64,000 bases of DNA from Bretschneidera sinensis (lineage: Eukaryota > Streptophyta > Magnoliopsida > Brassicales > Akaniaceae), in assembly GCA_023935145.1 (NCBI GenBank), contig CM043699.1, positions 65,258,138-65,322,137 on the forward strand, given 5' to 3'. A program made the position numbers and the translations under genes. Positions 30,022-42,011 of the stretch are shown here, in pieces. The notes below the pieces were generated by a model. The model was not told the DNA's origin. It ran no database searches and was given only the letters and a program-made list of their open reading frames with translations. Numbering within the stretch: the first letter of the stretch is position 1; each line of letters opens with the position of its first letter.

Positions 30022-31022
30022 ACAACACCACGCAGGTATGATTTGTTTTGCTTTATTTTTCTTTTCTCGTATTTTCTTTCTTTTTCTTTTTGTTTGCAGG
30101 TTAGTTTCATTTTGTCAATTCAGGTTACCACTTTTGGTACTTAGTAGGCTACCCATGTCACTCATCACGTCACTCATCAGGTGTATTCTACCCTTTTAGT
30201 ACTCCCCATTCAAATTTGATTCTTAAACATTGAGGATAATGTCTCAATTATGTTGGGGGGGTAGTGGTGTGGTGCAACTTCAATATTATCTTTTTTTTTT
30301 AAAAGAGGAGATAAATGCATGTTCATGTTGTTTTTGAAATTTTGGTTGACCTAAACAATACTGTGATGTGATGTCATTAGTGAGCTTAAAATCTTGAACA
30401 CATGATTTGATGATAGAGTTTTAAAATTTTGTTACTTACTTTAGGCATTTGAGAATTGACACATTTGATCTAATCTGACATGAGCACATTAGCACATAAC
30501 TGTGCGAGGTATGACATATAATTTCAATGTGTATGTCTCCATGGCCTAACTGAAACTAGATGACTCGTTAGATGAACACGTGGGCATACAAGAGTAAAAA
30601 AAATAAAAATTAAAAAAAATGCTAAGGATGATCATTGATAAACTTTCCACTGACTAACTGGACCTCTTGCCTCAGTAAGCAGTGAGTGTTCACGTCAAAA
30701 GGTGGGAATTTTGCTTGGTAGCATTAAGGCCAATTTAGTTTCGTAGCCTTTTTGACTCGAGTTAGTAAGTCTTTAGGGGTGCCTTTACACCTAATGCCCT
30801 AAAACCATCTGGTTTGGGAGTCATTGACTCAACACTCGCTACATGGGTCAATTAGAAAGCTTAAGGGAACTAAACATAGCAGAGCCTTATAATAAAAGAG
30901 AAAGGAAAATAAAACTATGCCATCGTTGTTCATTCTAATGAGAAATTCTATGAATCTTGAGACATAGAAACAATACACTTTGAAATTATTTAAAAGCCTC
31001 GTCTTTTATTTGTTAATTCACT
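30022..31022 (+). other. G1: 3' noncoding region (left part)
   Basis: No gene. A short intron-like stretch (CAG/GTATGA at 30035, pyrimidine tract, TTTGCAG/G at 30099), an internal purine tract TTGGGGGGGTAG (30253-30264), and a hairpin-forming block (30648-30684) are shared with E5 and E6. The GTTTGGGAGTCATTGACTCA region (30800-30840) is also shared with them. E3 interrupts at 31023, and the region resumes at 37475-37728. Confidence 0.75.
31018..31022. repeat. Target site duplication of E3 (left)
   Basis: TCACT, repeated exactly at 37475-37479. Confidence 0.9.
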
Positions 31023-32440
31023 TGATGAGAGTCATAAAACGCATCTAAACAATACTTAATTGTTAGCATTTTAGGGTTGATCGAGGTTGGAATTACACTT
31101 TTATACCTTAATAACTCTAAAGTGTTATTCTTGAATCGTTGAGTTATTTCAGTGCATTTTTAGGTACTTTAAGCTAAAAAAGAGATAGAAAAGCTATCAT
31201 CGTTTTAAACATGAAGCTTCAATGAATACTCGAGTGAGATAATGGTCGCGGAAGAGCCAAGATGAAGAGAAACCAAGAAAGGAGATTTACTAAATTGCCA
31301 AATTGCCCGTACAGATCAATCATCTTTGAAAATTAAACTATATTGATGCAAGAAGAACCAGGAGATGAGCCATATATTCTTAGAAAGATCCGGAAGTCTA
31401 TTTTATGGAGAATTTACAGCTTGTAAAAATGATTTTTCTAGAGAAAGTTATGGCAGTTTTAGTAGACAAAGGTCAGGCTGTGCGGGATTTCAGCATGATT
31501 TTGGGCTTAAATCCCACATCCCACATCGGATTGGAAACACATTGCACACGTGGTATTTCCCTATAAAAGGCCTACTCCACTTCAGCTTTGAGGAATCAAT
31601 CGGAGCTCATCTGAAATCATCAGAGAGTAAATCCAAAGGGCCTTTAGGAGTCCGAATTATACTATTGGAGGGCAAGCTGAAGAATTGCCGAAGCTTTCGC
31701 TACCAAGGAGGGGATGATCATTGAGAGGCCGGAGGCAACTCAAGGAGGCATGAGCTCCATGGCCAGCTAATCTCCAAGCAAGGCGAAGGGATGAATCCCT
31801 AGGTGTAGTTGTTCTTATTTTCTTTTATTTGATTCAGTTGTAGTTAGATATTATTTTCATTAAACATTGTTATGTTTTATTCTTTAATTTAATTAGTAGA
31901 TTTTTTATTAGTCCGGTGATTGCATGCTTCTTTTCCATATAAGTCTAGTCATGCTTTTCTTATGTGTATTTGTTTGGGTGTGATTAAATCTGGTAAATCT
32001 CTTTTATAGATTTGTCCATTGCTGCGGTATTGTCGTTTAGATATACCGTTGTCTTTTGATAATTTATAAGTTAGGTCATGTGTGCTTGAAAGTAAAGAAT
32101 AATTCATATCAATTACATTAGGGTTTATACATGCACTTTAATTGAACATTTGTCGATTGCCTGTTTGGGATGTGAAACTTGCAATCGAGATAAAAACGAC
32201 TGAATCAAGTTAGGATTAGGGCAACGAACCTAGAGAGGATTTCTGGAACCTTGTTATTTCTATTTAAATCTATTTACACAATTTCCTTCACACTATTTTC
32301 AGATAATTCAAATTCTTTCAATCAATCTTTTATCGTCTGTGTTAAAATTTGCACCTTCTTTTGTAATTAACTTGTTTCCCTGTGGAATCGACACCCCAAA
32401 GCTGTACTACAATAACTGCGTTATACTTTGGGCGTAATCA
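31023..32440 (+). repeat. E3: 5' LTR
   Basis: Begins TGATGAGAGTCATAAAACGC and ends GGGCGTAATCA. Shared U3 module 31278-31478, a short GC-rich stretch GGCTGTGCGGG, then CCCACATCGGATTGGAAACA, TATA box TATAAAA at 31562-31568, U5 motif CCCTGTGGAATCGACACC near 32379. Confidence 0.92.
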
Positions 32441-32655
32441 AATTTTGGCGCCATTGCCGGGGAAACGCGCTTAAGTACAAAGAAGATTGTCAACTTTTGA
32501 CATGACGGTAGAAGAACTGTAAACAGTTTTTCTTTTCAGCAGTTTGTAAAGGCGGCAACTTTGTTCCCTCTTTTAGCTTGCTGCATTAATTTTATTTTAT
32601 GTTATCTTATTCTTTCTTTTTATAGTAATTTTTTTTCATTATTTTGTTACCTTGA

Positions 32656-34346
32656 ATGCAAAGACATAGAGATGCTTGTAGGCCTGTGCTAGAGTCAGAA
32701 TTCAATTCATTTCTAAATCTTTTATTTGACAGTCCATCTAGTCTCGAAGAAATGAGTGAACATGAATATCAACCACCTAGGACCCTTCAGGATTATCTCC
32801 ACCCTACACGCATAGCCACACCATCATGCATCATATTTCCAGCCAATACTCGCCCATTAGAGTTTAAAACAGGGATGATACATTTACGCCCTACATTTCA
32901 TGGCTTGGATAATGAAAACCCATATGTGCACATTAGAGAGTTTGAGAAAGTAGTCGCGACTTTTCATAGTCAAGACGAAACCGATGACATTGTGAGGCTT
33001 AAGTTCTTTTCTTTCGCTTTGAAGGATAGAGCTAAGAGTTTCCTATACTCACTTAGACCATGATCTATGGGTCGTGGACTGAGATGACTCAGATTTTTTT
33101 TAATAAATACTTTCCCCAACATATGACCAATGCTTTAAAAAGACAAATCTTCACCTTTGCACAAAAGGACAATGAGACTTTGTATCAGTCTTTGGAGAGA
33201 TTTAAAAAGTTATTGAGTATGTGCCCTCACCATGGGTATGAGAATTGGCGCTTAATGAGCTATTTTTATGAGAGACTTACATATAGAGAGCGCCAATTTG
33301 CAGAGATGATGTGTAATGGTGAGTTTTTAGAGAAAGATCCTGATGAGGCCATAGAGTACCTCAATGAGCTTGCTGAAAAAGCTCACACTTAGACTGGACC
33401 TAGTGCTACTGAAAGCACAAATAGGTCACGACCTATAGGGCACCCAAATGGTGGTGGAATTTACCATCTTAGAGAAGAGGATAACCTTAGAGCCAAGGTC
33501 GAGATACTCACTAGAGAGCTCGATGAGTTAAAGACTAAAAGCTTAAAGCCAACACACGTAGCTAATAATGCAAAATATTTTGAACCATGTTTTGTGTGTG
33601 GTGGGGTAGATCATCTTGCCTAAGAGTGTCCCACATTTGTTGAGATGAGAGGGATATATAAGGAACAATGTAATGCCTTAGGCATGTATAAGAAGCCTTT
33701 GACACCCTTCTTTGATACTTATAATCCGGGATGGCGAAATCACCCCAATTTCAGCTGGAAGTCTAAAAACCAACAGCTTGCACAAACCCCTACACCATAT
33801 CATGCACCTGTGTCTTTTAGGAGTTCTTTAGAAGACATTTTACATGCTTTTATTGAGGCACAGGGTAAGACTAATAAAAGACTTGAATCGTTAATTGTGC
33901 AGGTTGTTGAAGAACATAAAGAGATAAAGAGCCAAGTGTCCAAGTTGATGAGCTACTTGAGTGTGACTGAGCGAAGTAAGTTCCCTTCTCAAGCTCAGTC
34001 CACACCCCATGGTCAACACCTAGCACAAAAGAATTTGAAGGAGGTGAATGCCATTGAGACATTGAGGGGTAAGTCACTACACATCCCAACAACGGAAAAA
34101 TCAGAGGATGTGGATGAAAGCCATCAAGCACAAGAATACATGATTGACTCATTCATGGAAAAGGTCTAGCACCTTAATCCATTTGAGTCCACCCTCATCC
34201 ATGGCTTCACCAAAGCATACATCGAGCCAGAATTTGCGGATGTTACTGATGACATCCTTGAGGCTCCCCAAAAGCATAGAAGCACCAAATTTGGCAATGA
34301 AGCAGTGGCGGATGCATTCAACCTATGTTTTTCAAGGAGGAAATAA
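32656..34346 (+). pseudogene. gag: E3: gag pseudogene fused to post-protease remnant
   Basis: Opens MQRHRDACRPVLESEFN, close to G1. Capsid motifs include RPTFHGLDNENPYVHI, FFSFALKDR and FLYSLRP, with a TGA at 33061 as in G1 and a 1-base loss just after that shifts the frame. The second frame carries SWTEMTQIFFNKYFPQHM and ERFKKLL to a TAG at 33390. The zinc knuckle CFVCGGVDHLA-stop-EC follows, then 174 open codons with the coiled-coil C-part. After SEDVDESHQ comes YMIDSFMEKV and, past a TAG at a position where E1 is open, HLNPFESTL to the terminal SRRK and TAA at 34344-34346. The fusion point is the same as in E1. Confidence 0.87.
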
Positions 34347-36007
34347 GAGTGTCTGGCTGAAGATGTAAAACTTAGCGCTCATGGGAGGCAGCCCACAACA
34401 TATCCTTTTATTTTTATTTTTTTTCATATTTCTTTTTTCTCTTGTTTATTATTATTATCTTGTTGTTTTCCAGTTTTACTTTCGCATTTCTTTTTCAGGG
34501 ACAAAAATACGAAGCAGTTCAAATAGTGGAGCACAATTTTTAGCTTCTGTGCACCTTTGACTACAAAGGGAGTTTCCTTTACTCTTTCTTTTACATTGAG
34601 GCCAATGCAATTTTTAAGTTGAGGGTGGAGGAAACGCATCTCTTTGTTTCCATTTTCTTTATTTCCATACATTTTTCTTTTTCCCTTGAACCGTTTGGTG
34701 TCATTTTCCCTCTCTTTTTGTTTTAAGCATGCTTTGTGGTTGCCTTGGAGTTAATTCACATGTCAATGATATAAACTTAACTGAGATAGCAGATAGCATT
34801 TAGAAGGAGTTAAATTTTGTTTCGGTTTGAAATTAATTTAAATATCAATCTTCATTTGGTTTTAGACTCTAGTTTTTGGTAAGATTGTATGATTAGTCTA
34901 TAACATCTAGAGAATTTTTATGTGTGATTATTTTGTGAATATTTTTGCAGTCTCGACAAGCTATAGAACTTACTTGATAACTACTTGAGGCGAATTCCTA
35001 GAATGCACACTACTTAGGATATGATATAGGCCATTTTTGGACCATTTGAGCCTTTCAAACCTACCATTGCTATATTTACCACTAGTCACCTATTTGAGCC
35101 TTTTCTTGAAAAAGAATTTGAGCCTTGTTTCTTTCAATAGCCTATTTACTCACCCTTATGAGCCTAAAGAGAATATTTTATCCTTACCTTTCTCTTAAAA
35201 GAACTTAGCTATACACATTTGTTGAGAAGCACTTAAAAGGAGTAGGGAGGGAAATATGAAAAAATATCACTACCGCAACCCAAGTACAATAAAGGAGATA
35301 AGTTGGGGGTTGTGGAAAAGAAAAAAAATGAAAAAGGAGATGAATAGTCTTATGCCAAAATACAAAAGAAAAGAAAAAAAAAAGTGAATTATGGCAAAGA
35401 AAGAAGAAAAGAAAAGAAAAGTGGTGATCTATTGAGAGATATGATCTTATAAAAATGGTTGAAAGAGTTGGGTGTTGAAGTAAGGTTATCCAGTACTTAA
35501 AGAGTTGTGTTCAAAATAAGAGATTAAGCTCTTTTACTTGTTGAATCCTTCCTGTTCCTTCTTAACCTTTACCTTAGCCTAACGTTATAAGCTTAGTAAA
35601 GACCTATTGATCCAATGTAGTGTGATATTTTCTACAATAGTGGAGAGTGGTTTGAAATGTAAGCATATGGAGCTTGTTTTTGTGATTGATGTCACGCAAT
35701 TTATTATGTTTTTAGAGGCCAAGACTTGTATTTATGAATGTTATGCATAAAATCATTCGGGTGTTTGGATTAATGGTTTGTGGTAAGATGGATGTTAAGA
35801 GTCAATAACGATTTTAAGATTGATGTTTGGATTACTTTTGAACTTAGGTGAAATTTAATAATTCTATGTGCCGTATGTTATGTGCAATTTTTTAGACAAA
35901 AAGTGAATTACTCTTGGTTCAACGCTAGCATTGCTTTACTTTGTTTTTAACTCCTACCATAGAATTCATCTCTTATTTTCGCTTCAATTGCTAGGGACTA
36001 GCAATAA
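34347..36007 (+). other. E3: 3' noncoding region with degenerate small ORF
   Basis: In the gag frame, after TAA, the sequence reads ECLAEDVKLSAHGRQ and on through RDKNTKQFK to a TAG at 34524-34526. It is the same small frame as in E1 and E4. The conserved block is 34351-34400 and the internal purine tract GAGGGTGGAGGAAAC is 34621-34635. The rest matches E1 6780-8036. No other gene seen. Confidence 0.7.
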
Positions 36008-36022
36008 GCTAGTTGGGGGTTG

Positions 36023-37474
36023 TGGTGAGAGTTATAAAATGCATCTAAAAAATACTTAATTGTTAGCATTTTAGGGTTGATCGAGGTTAGAATTACACTT
36101 TTATACCTTAATAACTCTAAAGTGTTATTCTTGAATCGTTGACTTATTTCAGTGCATTTTCAGGTATTTTAAGCTTAAAAAAGAGATAGAAAAGCTATCA
36201 TTGTTTTGAACATGAAGCTTCAATGAATACTCGGGTGAGATAATGGTCGCGGAAGAGCCAAGATGAAGAGAAACCAAGAAAGGAGATTTACTAAATTACC
36301 AAAATTGCCCATACAGATCAATCATCTTTGAAAATAAAATTGTATTGATGCAAGAAGAACCAGGAGATGAGCCATATATTCTTAGAAAGATCCGGAAGTC
36401 TATTTTCTGGAGAATTTTATGACTTGTAAAAATGATTTTTCTAGAGAAAGTTATGGCAGTTTTAGTAGACAAAGGTCACGCTGTGCGGGCTGTGCGGGAT
36501 TTCAGCGTGATTTTGGGCTTAAATCCCACATCCCACATCGGATTGGAAACACATTGCACTCTTGGTATTTCCCTATAAAAGGCCTACTCTACTTCAGCTT
36601 TGAGGAATCAATCGGAGCTCATATGAAATCATCAGAGAGTAAATTCAGAGGGCCTTTAGGAGCAATCTAGAGGGCCTTTAGAAGTCCGAAGTATACTTTT
36701 GGAGGGCAAGCTGAGGAATCGCCGAAGCTTTTGCTACCAAGGAGGGGATGATCATTGAGAGGCAGGAGGCAACTCAATGAGGCATGAGCTCCATGGCCAG
36801 CTAATCTCCAAGCAAGGCGAAGGGATGAATCCCTAGGTGTAGTTGTTCTTATTTTCCTTTATTTGATTCAGTTGTAGTTGGATATTATTTTCATTAAACA
36901 TTATTATGTTTTATTCTTTAATTTAATTAGTAGATTTTTTATTAGTCCGGTGATTGCATGCTTCTTTTCCATATAAGTCTAGTCATGTTTTTCTTATGTG
37001 TATCTGTTTGGGTGTGATTGAGTCTGGTAGATCTCTTTTATAGATTTGTCCATTGCTGCGGTATTGTCGTTTAGATATACCGTCGTCTTTTGATAATTTA
37101 TAAGTTAGGTCATGTGTGCTTGAAAGTAAAGAATAATTCATATCAATTACATTAGGGTTTATACATGCGCTTTAATTGAACATTTGTCGATTGCCTGTTT
37201 GGGATGTAAAACTTGCAATCGAGATAAAAATGACTAAATCAAGTTAGGATTAGGGCAACAAACCTAGGGAGGATTTATGGAACCTTGTTATTTCTATTTA
37301 AATCTATTTACACAATTTCCTTCACACTATTTTCACATAATTCAAATTCTTTCAATCAATCTTTTATCGTCTGTGTTAAAATTCACACCTTCTTTTGTAA
37401 TTAACTTGTTTCCCTGTGGAATCGACACTCCAAAGCTGTACTATAATAACCGCGTTATACTTTGGGCGTAATCA
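36023..37474 (+). repeat. E3: 3' LTR
   Basis: Begins TGGTGAGAGTTATAAAATGC (one base from TGATGAGAGT) and ends GGGCGTAATCA. Module 36278-36480. The GGCTGTGCGG word is duplicated (36479-36495) relative to the 5' LTR. TATA box 36574-36580. Confidence 0.92.
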
Positions 37475-37728
37475 TCACTTTACACTGAGTCAGATGTGTG
37501 ATGCCTTAGCTTGCCTTTTGTACGTAAGTAGATTTTAAAATTCTTATTCATTGTGGAGATAGGTTGACATTTTAAGCTTGCTCATGACTAAATATCATAG
37601 TTTTGTGTGATACTTAAATTTTGGGATACCATGAATGATGGATTCATCTTTGTGTTATTTGTTTTTTATTATTATTTAGTTTTAGTCTTCGTATTGCTAA
37701 GGGACTAACATTATAGAAGTTAGGGGTG
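37475..37728 (+). other. G1: 3' noncoding region (right part) and polypurine tract
   Basis: Starts with the TCACT duplication. It continues the G1 3' region, with words such as GATGCCTTAGCTTGC and TTGCTAAGGGACTA also found in R1 and E5 complements, and ends in the tract AGAAGTTAGGGGTG before the LTR. Confidence 0.8.
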
Positions 37729-38777
37729 TGATAAGTGCTTAAATAGTTATATTTAAGCCCCTTAATTTACAGTTGTTAGGTTTTTAGTTGTGTTATTTCA
37801 CTTTATTTTATATATTTTCTAGGTTTTCTATGTGTTGCAGGTTTTTGAATAAAACGAAGCACTTAGAAAGGAGTTTCACTAAATTTCCATAATTACCCGT
37901 ACAGATTAGTCATTTTTTGCAAAATTAGACTGTATTGATTCAGGAAGAACCAAGAGATGAGCCATATACGCTTAGAAAGATCCGGAAGTCTATTTTCTGG
38001 AGAATTTTATGGCTCATAAAAATGATTTTTCTAGAGAAAGTTATGGCAGTTTTAGTAGACGAAGGTCAAACTGGAAGATGCCTAGTGCGCTCGAGCACAC
38101 CAGACCTGCGATCAATCGCAAGTGCGCACTCATGACATCCCACATTGGTCAGAAAGACCTTGCAGTGCACCATAGTGCGCTCGAGTGCACCAAGCTATGA
38201 TCGAGCGCACTCGAACAGTATCCCACATGGGATAGAAAACACATAGCACTCCAGGAGTTTCCCTATAAAAGCCCCACTCCACTTCAGCTTTGGAAATCAT
38301 CGGGGATCAGATCCAGAGGGCCTTTACGAGCAAATCCAGAGGGTCTTCAGGAGGAACCCAGTGAACTTTTGGAGGGTAAGCTGAGCAATCTTCAAAGCTT
38401 TGCTACCAAGGGGGAGATCATCGAGAGGCTGGAGGCAGCTCAAGGAAGCATGAGCCCCATGGCCAACTAATCTCCGAGCAAGACAAAGGTATGAATCCCT
38501 AGGTGTAGTTGTTCTTATTTTTCTTTATTGATTCAGTTTTAGTTTTGAATTATTATCATTAAACATTGTTATGATATATTATTTAATCTATTTAGAAGAT
38601 TTTTCCTTAGTCCGGTGTTTGCATCTTTCTTCCCCATATAAATTTTGTCATGCTCTTCTTATGTGATGTTGTTAAGGTGTGATTGGGTCCGATAGATTTC
38701 TCTTATAGATTTGTCCATTACTGCAGTATTATCATTATGACATATTGTTGTTTCTTGATAATTTATAAGTTAGGTCA
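37729..38777 (+). repeat. G1: 3' LTR, first part
   Basis: Begins TGATAAGTGCTTAAATAG. Module 37867-38070, GC-rich palindromes (CTCGAGCACACC, GCGATCAATCGC), TATA box TATAAAA 38264-38270. Interrupted at 38778 by E4 after GGTCA (38773-38777); resumes at 55944. Confidence 0.92.
38773..38777. repeat. Target site duplication of E4 (left)
   Basis: GGTCA, repeated at 55939-55943. Confidence 0.92.
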
Positions 38778-40319
38778 TGATGAGAGTCATAAAATGCATC
38801 CTTAGAGGACTTAATTGTTAGCATTTTAGGGTTGATCTAGGTTTGAATTGCACTTTTATACCTTAACAATTCTAAAGTGTCATTCTTGGATCATTGATTT
38901 GTTTTGATTCATTTTCAGGTGCTTGGAGTCTAAAACAGAGGGAAATGCTACCATTGAATAAAGCACAAAGATCTCATGTATATCAAAGTGAAGGAGTGCT
39001 TTTGGAAGGACAAAATGAAGGGAAGAAAGTATGTGTGCCGCGACTTGGAAAGGAGTTTCACTAAATTGCCATAATTGCCCGTACAGATCAATAATCTTTG
39101 CAAATTAAACTATATTGATGCAAGAAGAACCAGGAGATGAGCCATACATGCTTAAAATATCCGAAAGTCTATTTTTTGGAGAATTTTACGGCTCATCAAA
39201 ATGATTTTCCTAGAGAAAGTTATGGCAGTTTTAGTAGACAAAGGTCAGGCCATAACAGCACCAGCCAGCACCATGGCTAGCACCGCAGCGCCCAGAACCT
39301 CAACATCTTGAACAACCAGCCAGCACCATGGTTCTTCTCAACAACACCGCGGTGCCCAAAATCTCACCCAATCCAAAATATGCCTAGCACCTCGGTGCTC
39401 CCTAGCAGCACCGCAGCGCGCACACAGATTTGCATCTCCGAGTTAGATCCTAATTAGGTCTTTAATGATTTGTTCAAACCCTAAAACACCCTTAGGCCTT
39501 GTACACTATAAACAAACCACTTAGGGTTTGTAATTATTCATTCGTACATCAATCAAGGGCTGGAAAACTCAAGGGAGGCTGCCACACTCTCCCCCATGGC
39601 CAACTAAATCTCCAAGCAAGGCAAAGGGATGAATCCCTAGGTGTAGTTGTTCTTACTTTCTAGTCTTGATTCGGTTGTAAAGATTTAATGTTAAAACATT
39701 GTTTACGATTTATTCTTTGATCAAACAAGAAGAATTAGGGTTCATGTGACAACTGCACTTTTTATTCTTCTTATCTTAGATTTTCTTAATCCGGTGATTG
39801 CATGCTTCTTCTCCATATAAGTCTAGTCTTGCTCTTCTTATGTCAAGTTGTTCAGGTGTGATTGAGTCCAGTAGATTTCTCTTTTAGGGTTGTCCATTAC
39901 TGCAATATTGTCATGGTGATATATTGTTGTTTCTTGATAACTCTATAGGATAGGTCATGTGTGCTTGAATCGAAATCAATGAGTATTTCATAAGCAATTA
40001 CTTTAGGGTTTATATTTGTGCTTAATTGAATATTTGTCGATTGCCTGTTTGGGATGTGAAACTTACAATCGAGATAAAAACAACTGAATCTTGTTTAAGA
40101 TAAGGCAACGAACTTTGGGAGGATTCTTGGACCCTTGTTGCTTCTCCATATTATATTCATACGACTATTTACACAATTACTATCAAAACTCAAATTCTTT
40201 CATTTAATCTTTACCGTTCGTGTTTAGGTTTACCTTCTCTTATAGTTAACTTATTTTCTTGTGGAATCGACACCCCAAAGCTGTGCTACAACAATCGCAT
40301 TACTCTTTGGGTGTAATCA
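38778..40319 (+). repeat. E4: 5' LTR
   Basis: Begins TGATGAGAGTCATAAAATGC and ends GGGTGTAATCA. The module at 39048-39250 is inserted directly after GTGCCGCGACTTGG. Next come an AGCACCAGCCAGCACC-rich array (39252-39420) and a TATA box TATAAACA (39507). Confidence 0.92.
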
Positions 40320-40324
40320 AATTT

Positions 40325-40342
40325 TGGCGCCGTTGCCGGGGA
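40325..40342 (+). promoter_or_regulatory. E4 primer binding site (tRNA-Asp)
   Basis: TGGCGCCGTTGCCGGGGA, a perfect complement of the plant tRNA-Asp 3' end as I know it, five bases after the LTR. Confidence 0.93.
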
Positions 40343-40496
40343 GACGCACTTACTTACAAAGAAGTTTGTCAACTCTAAAACAAGATGGTACTATTGTTCC
40401 TTTCTATTAGTTTTGATTTTCTGATTTTTTTTTCTGTTATGTTTTACTTATCACTTTTAAAATTAATAAATAAATAAATAAAAACTCAATTGGTGT

Positions 40497-42011
40497 ATGC
40501 TTAGACTGAGAGATTCGCGAGGGAGATTCATTAAGGGACCCGAATTAGAAATACCTTTCCCTTCCACGTCCGTTTGTGAGACCTCGCCAAGATCAAACTC
40601 TAGTGTACACCCAACAGAAAATATAGAAAATTTTGTTAACATGGCTGAAAACCCTAATGAGAATGTTGCTATGACACTTAAAGATTATTTACATCCTAGC
40701 CAAACAGCCACCCCATCTTGTATCATGTTCTCCCCTACTGTTCAACAACCTGATTTCAAACCGGGCATGATCCAATTGTTACCAACATTCCATGGGTTTG
40801 AGAATGAAAACCCCTATATCCACATTAGGGAATTTGAGGAAGTAGTAGCAACCTTTCAAGGTAGGGCTGATATGGTAGACACCATCAAACTTCGGTTTTT
40901 CCCCTTTTCACTTAAGGAAAAAGCCAAGGCTTGGCTGTACTCGTTAAGGCCTAGGTCCATAGATAGTTGGGATGAGATGACATGAGTTTTCTTCCAAAAA
41001 CACTTCCCAACCCATAAGACCAATAACTTCAAGAGACAAATCTCAAACTTTTCACAAAAAGATAGCAAAATCTTATATCAAGTTTGGGAACGTTTCACGG
41101 ACCTGTTGAATTCTTGTCCACACATGGGTGTGAGAGTTGGCGGGTAGTTAGCTATTTCTATGATGGACTCCTAAGTAGGGAAAGGCAGTTCATAGAAATG
41201 ATGTGTAATGGGGATTTTCTTCAAAAAGATCCCAACCAAGCCATAGATTTTCTAGATGACCTATCAGAAAAAGCCTACACTTGGACAAGACCAAATGCCA
41301 TGGAAAGCACTAGGAGAAATCAACCCGCTGGGATTTATCAACTTAAGGAAGAGGATAGCCTTAAAGCCCATTTAGAGGCCCTAACTAAGGAAATTGAAGC
41401 CTTAAAAACCAAAAATTATAGGGCTCCTGAATCAGTTGCTAAGTTAGAGTCCTATGAGCCTTGCTTCATGTGTAATGGGGTAGATCATTACCTAAGGATT
41501 GTCCAGTTTATTTTGAGATGAAGGAAGAGTGTAATGCTGTAGGTATACCCTTTGAGAAACCACACTCACCCTACTCTAACACCTACAATCCCGGTTGGAA
41601 AAATCACCCAAATTTTAATTGGAAACCCGATACACAACCTCTTACCCACTCTAGTACCCAATGGCAACCAGAAGCAACTTCATATAATGCATCTCAACAA
41701 TCTTTACCTTTGGAAGATATTTTAAGTCATTTATGCAGGTACATGCCAAGAATGTGGAAGATCAAGGCAAAATAAATCAACAGCTGTTATAGAAGCAACA
41801 AGGGATCAAAGCGGAATAAAAGGAGATGAAGAGCCAACTCACTAAGTTGACTAGTTTCTTAGCGATTCAAGAGCAAGGACGGTTTCCTTCGCAGCCACAA
41901 CAAAATCCAAGGGGACAACATATGGCACAAACCTCCAATCTTGGAAATCAAAATGTTAAAGAGGTTAATGCCATAATCACCTGTAGCGGCAAGAAAATTG
42001 ATGGTCTCACT
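40497..42011 (+). pseudogene. gag: E4: gag pseudogene
   Basis: Opens MLRLRDSRGRFIKGPELE. Capsid motifs TATPSCIMF, LLPTFHGF, FFPFSLKEK, WLYSLRPRS, then a TGA at 40983 (CGA or CAA expected). FFQKHFPTHK and YQVWERF follow. Single-base losses at about 41126, 41488 (just inside the zinc knuckle CFMCNGVDH) and 41722 shift the frame, relative to E2. The last part reads QGRFPSQPQQNPRGQHM and ends at GLT, codon-exact at the E5 insertion point. The protein continues at 51603 with LPSNLSNKDET after the duplicated CACT. Confidence 0.88.
42007..42011. repeat. Target site duplication of E5 (left)
   Basis: TCACT here and CCACT at 51600-51604, four of five bases. Removing the insertion and one copy restores the E4 gag-protease reading frame. 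Confidence 0.85.

Larger units (their letters stand above)
31023..37474 (+). mobile_element. E3: gag-only Ty3/gypsy element, 6.5 kb
   Basis: LTRs 31023-32440 and 36023-37474, tRNA-Asp primer site at 32446-32463 (TGGCGCCATTGCCGGGGA), gag, 3' noncoding region and polypurine tract GTTGGGGGTTG at 36012-36022. Flanked by TCACT on both sides. No protease core, RT or integrase. Same deletion junction as E1, but its gag N-terminus and leader follow G1. Inserted in the G1 3' noncoding region. Confidence 0.92.

Noticed and set aside
37935..38135. 66-codon ORF across the shared U3 module
   Set aside because: Frame is not kept in the other seven module copies; the module is better explained as a noncoding control segment.
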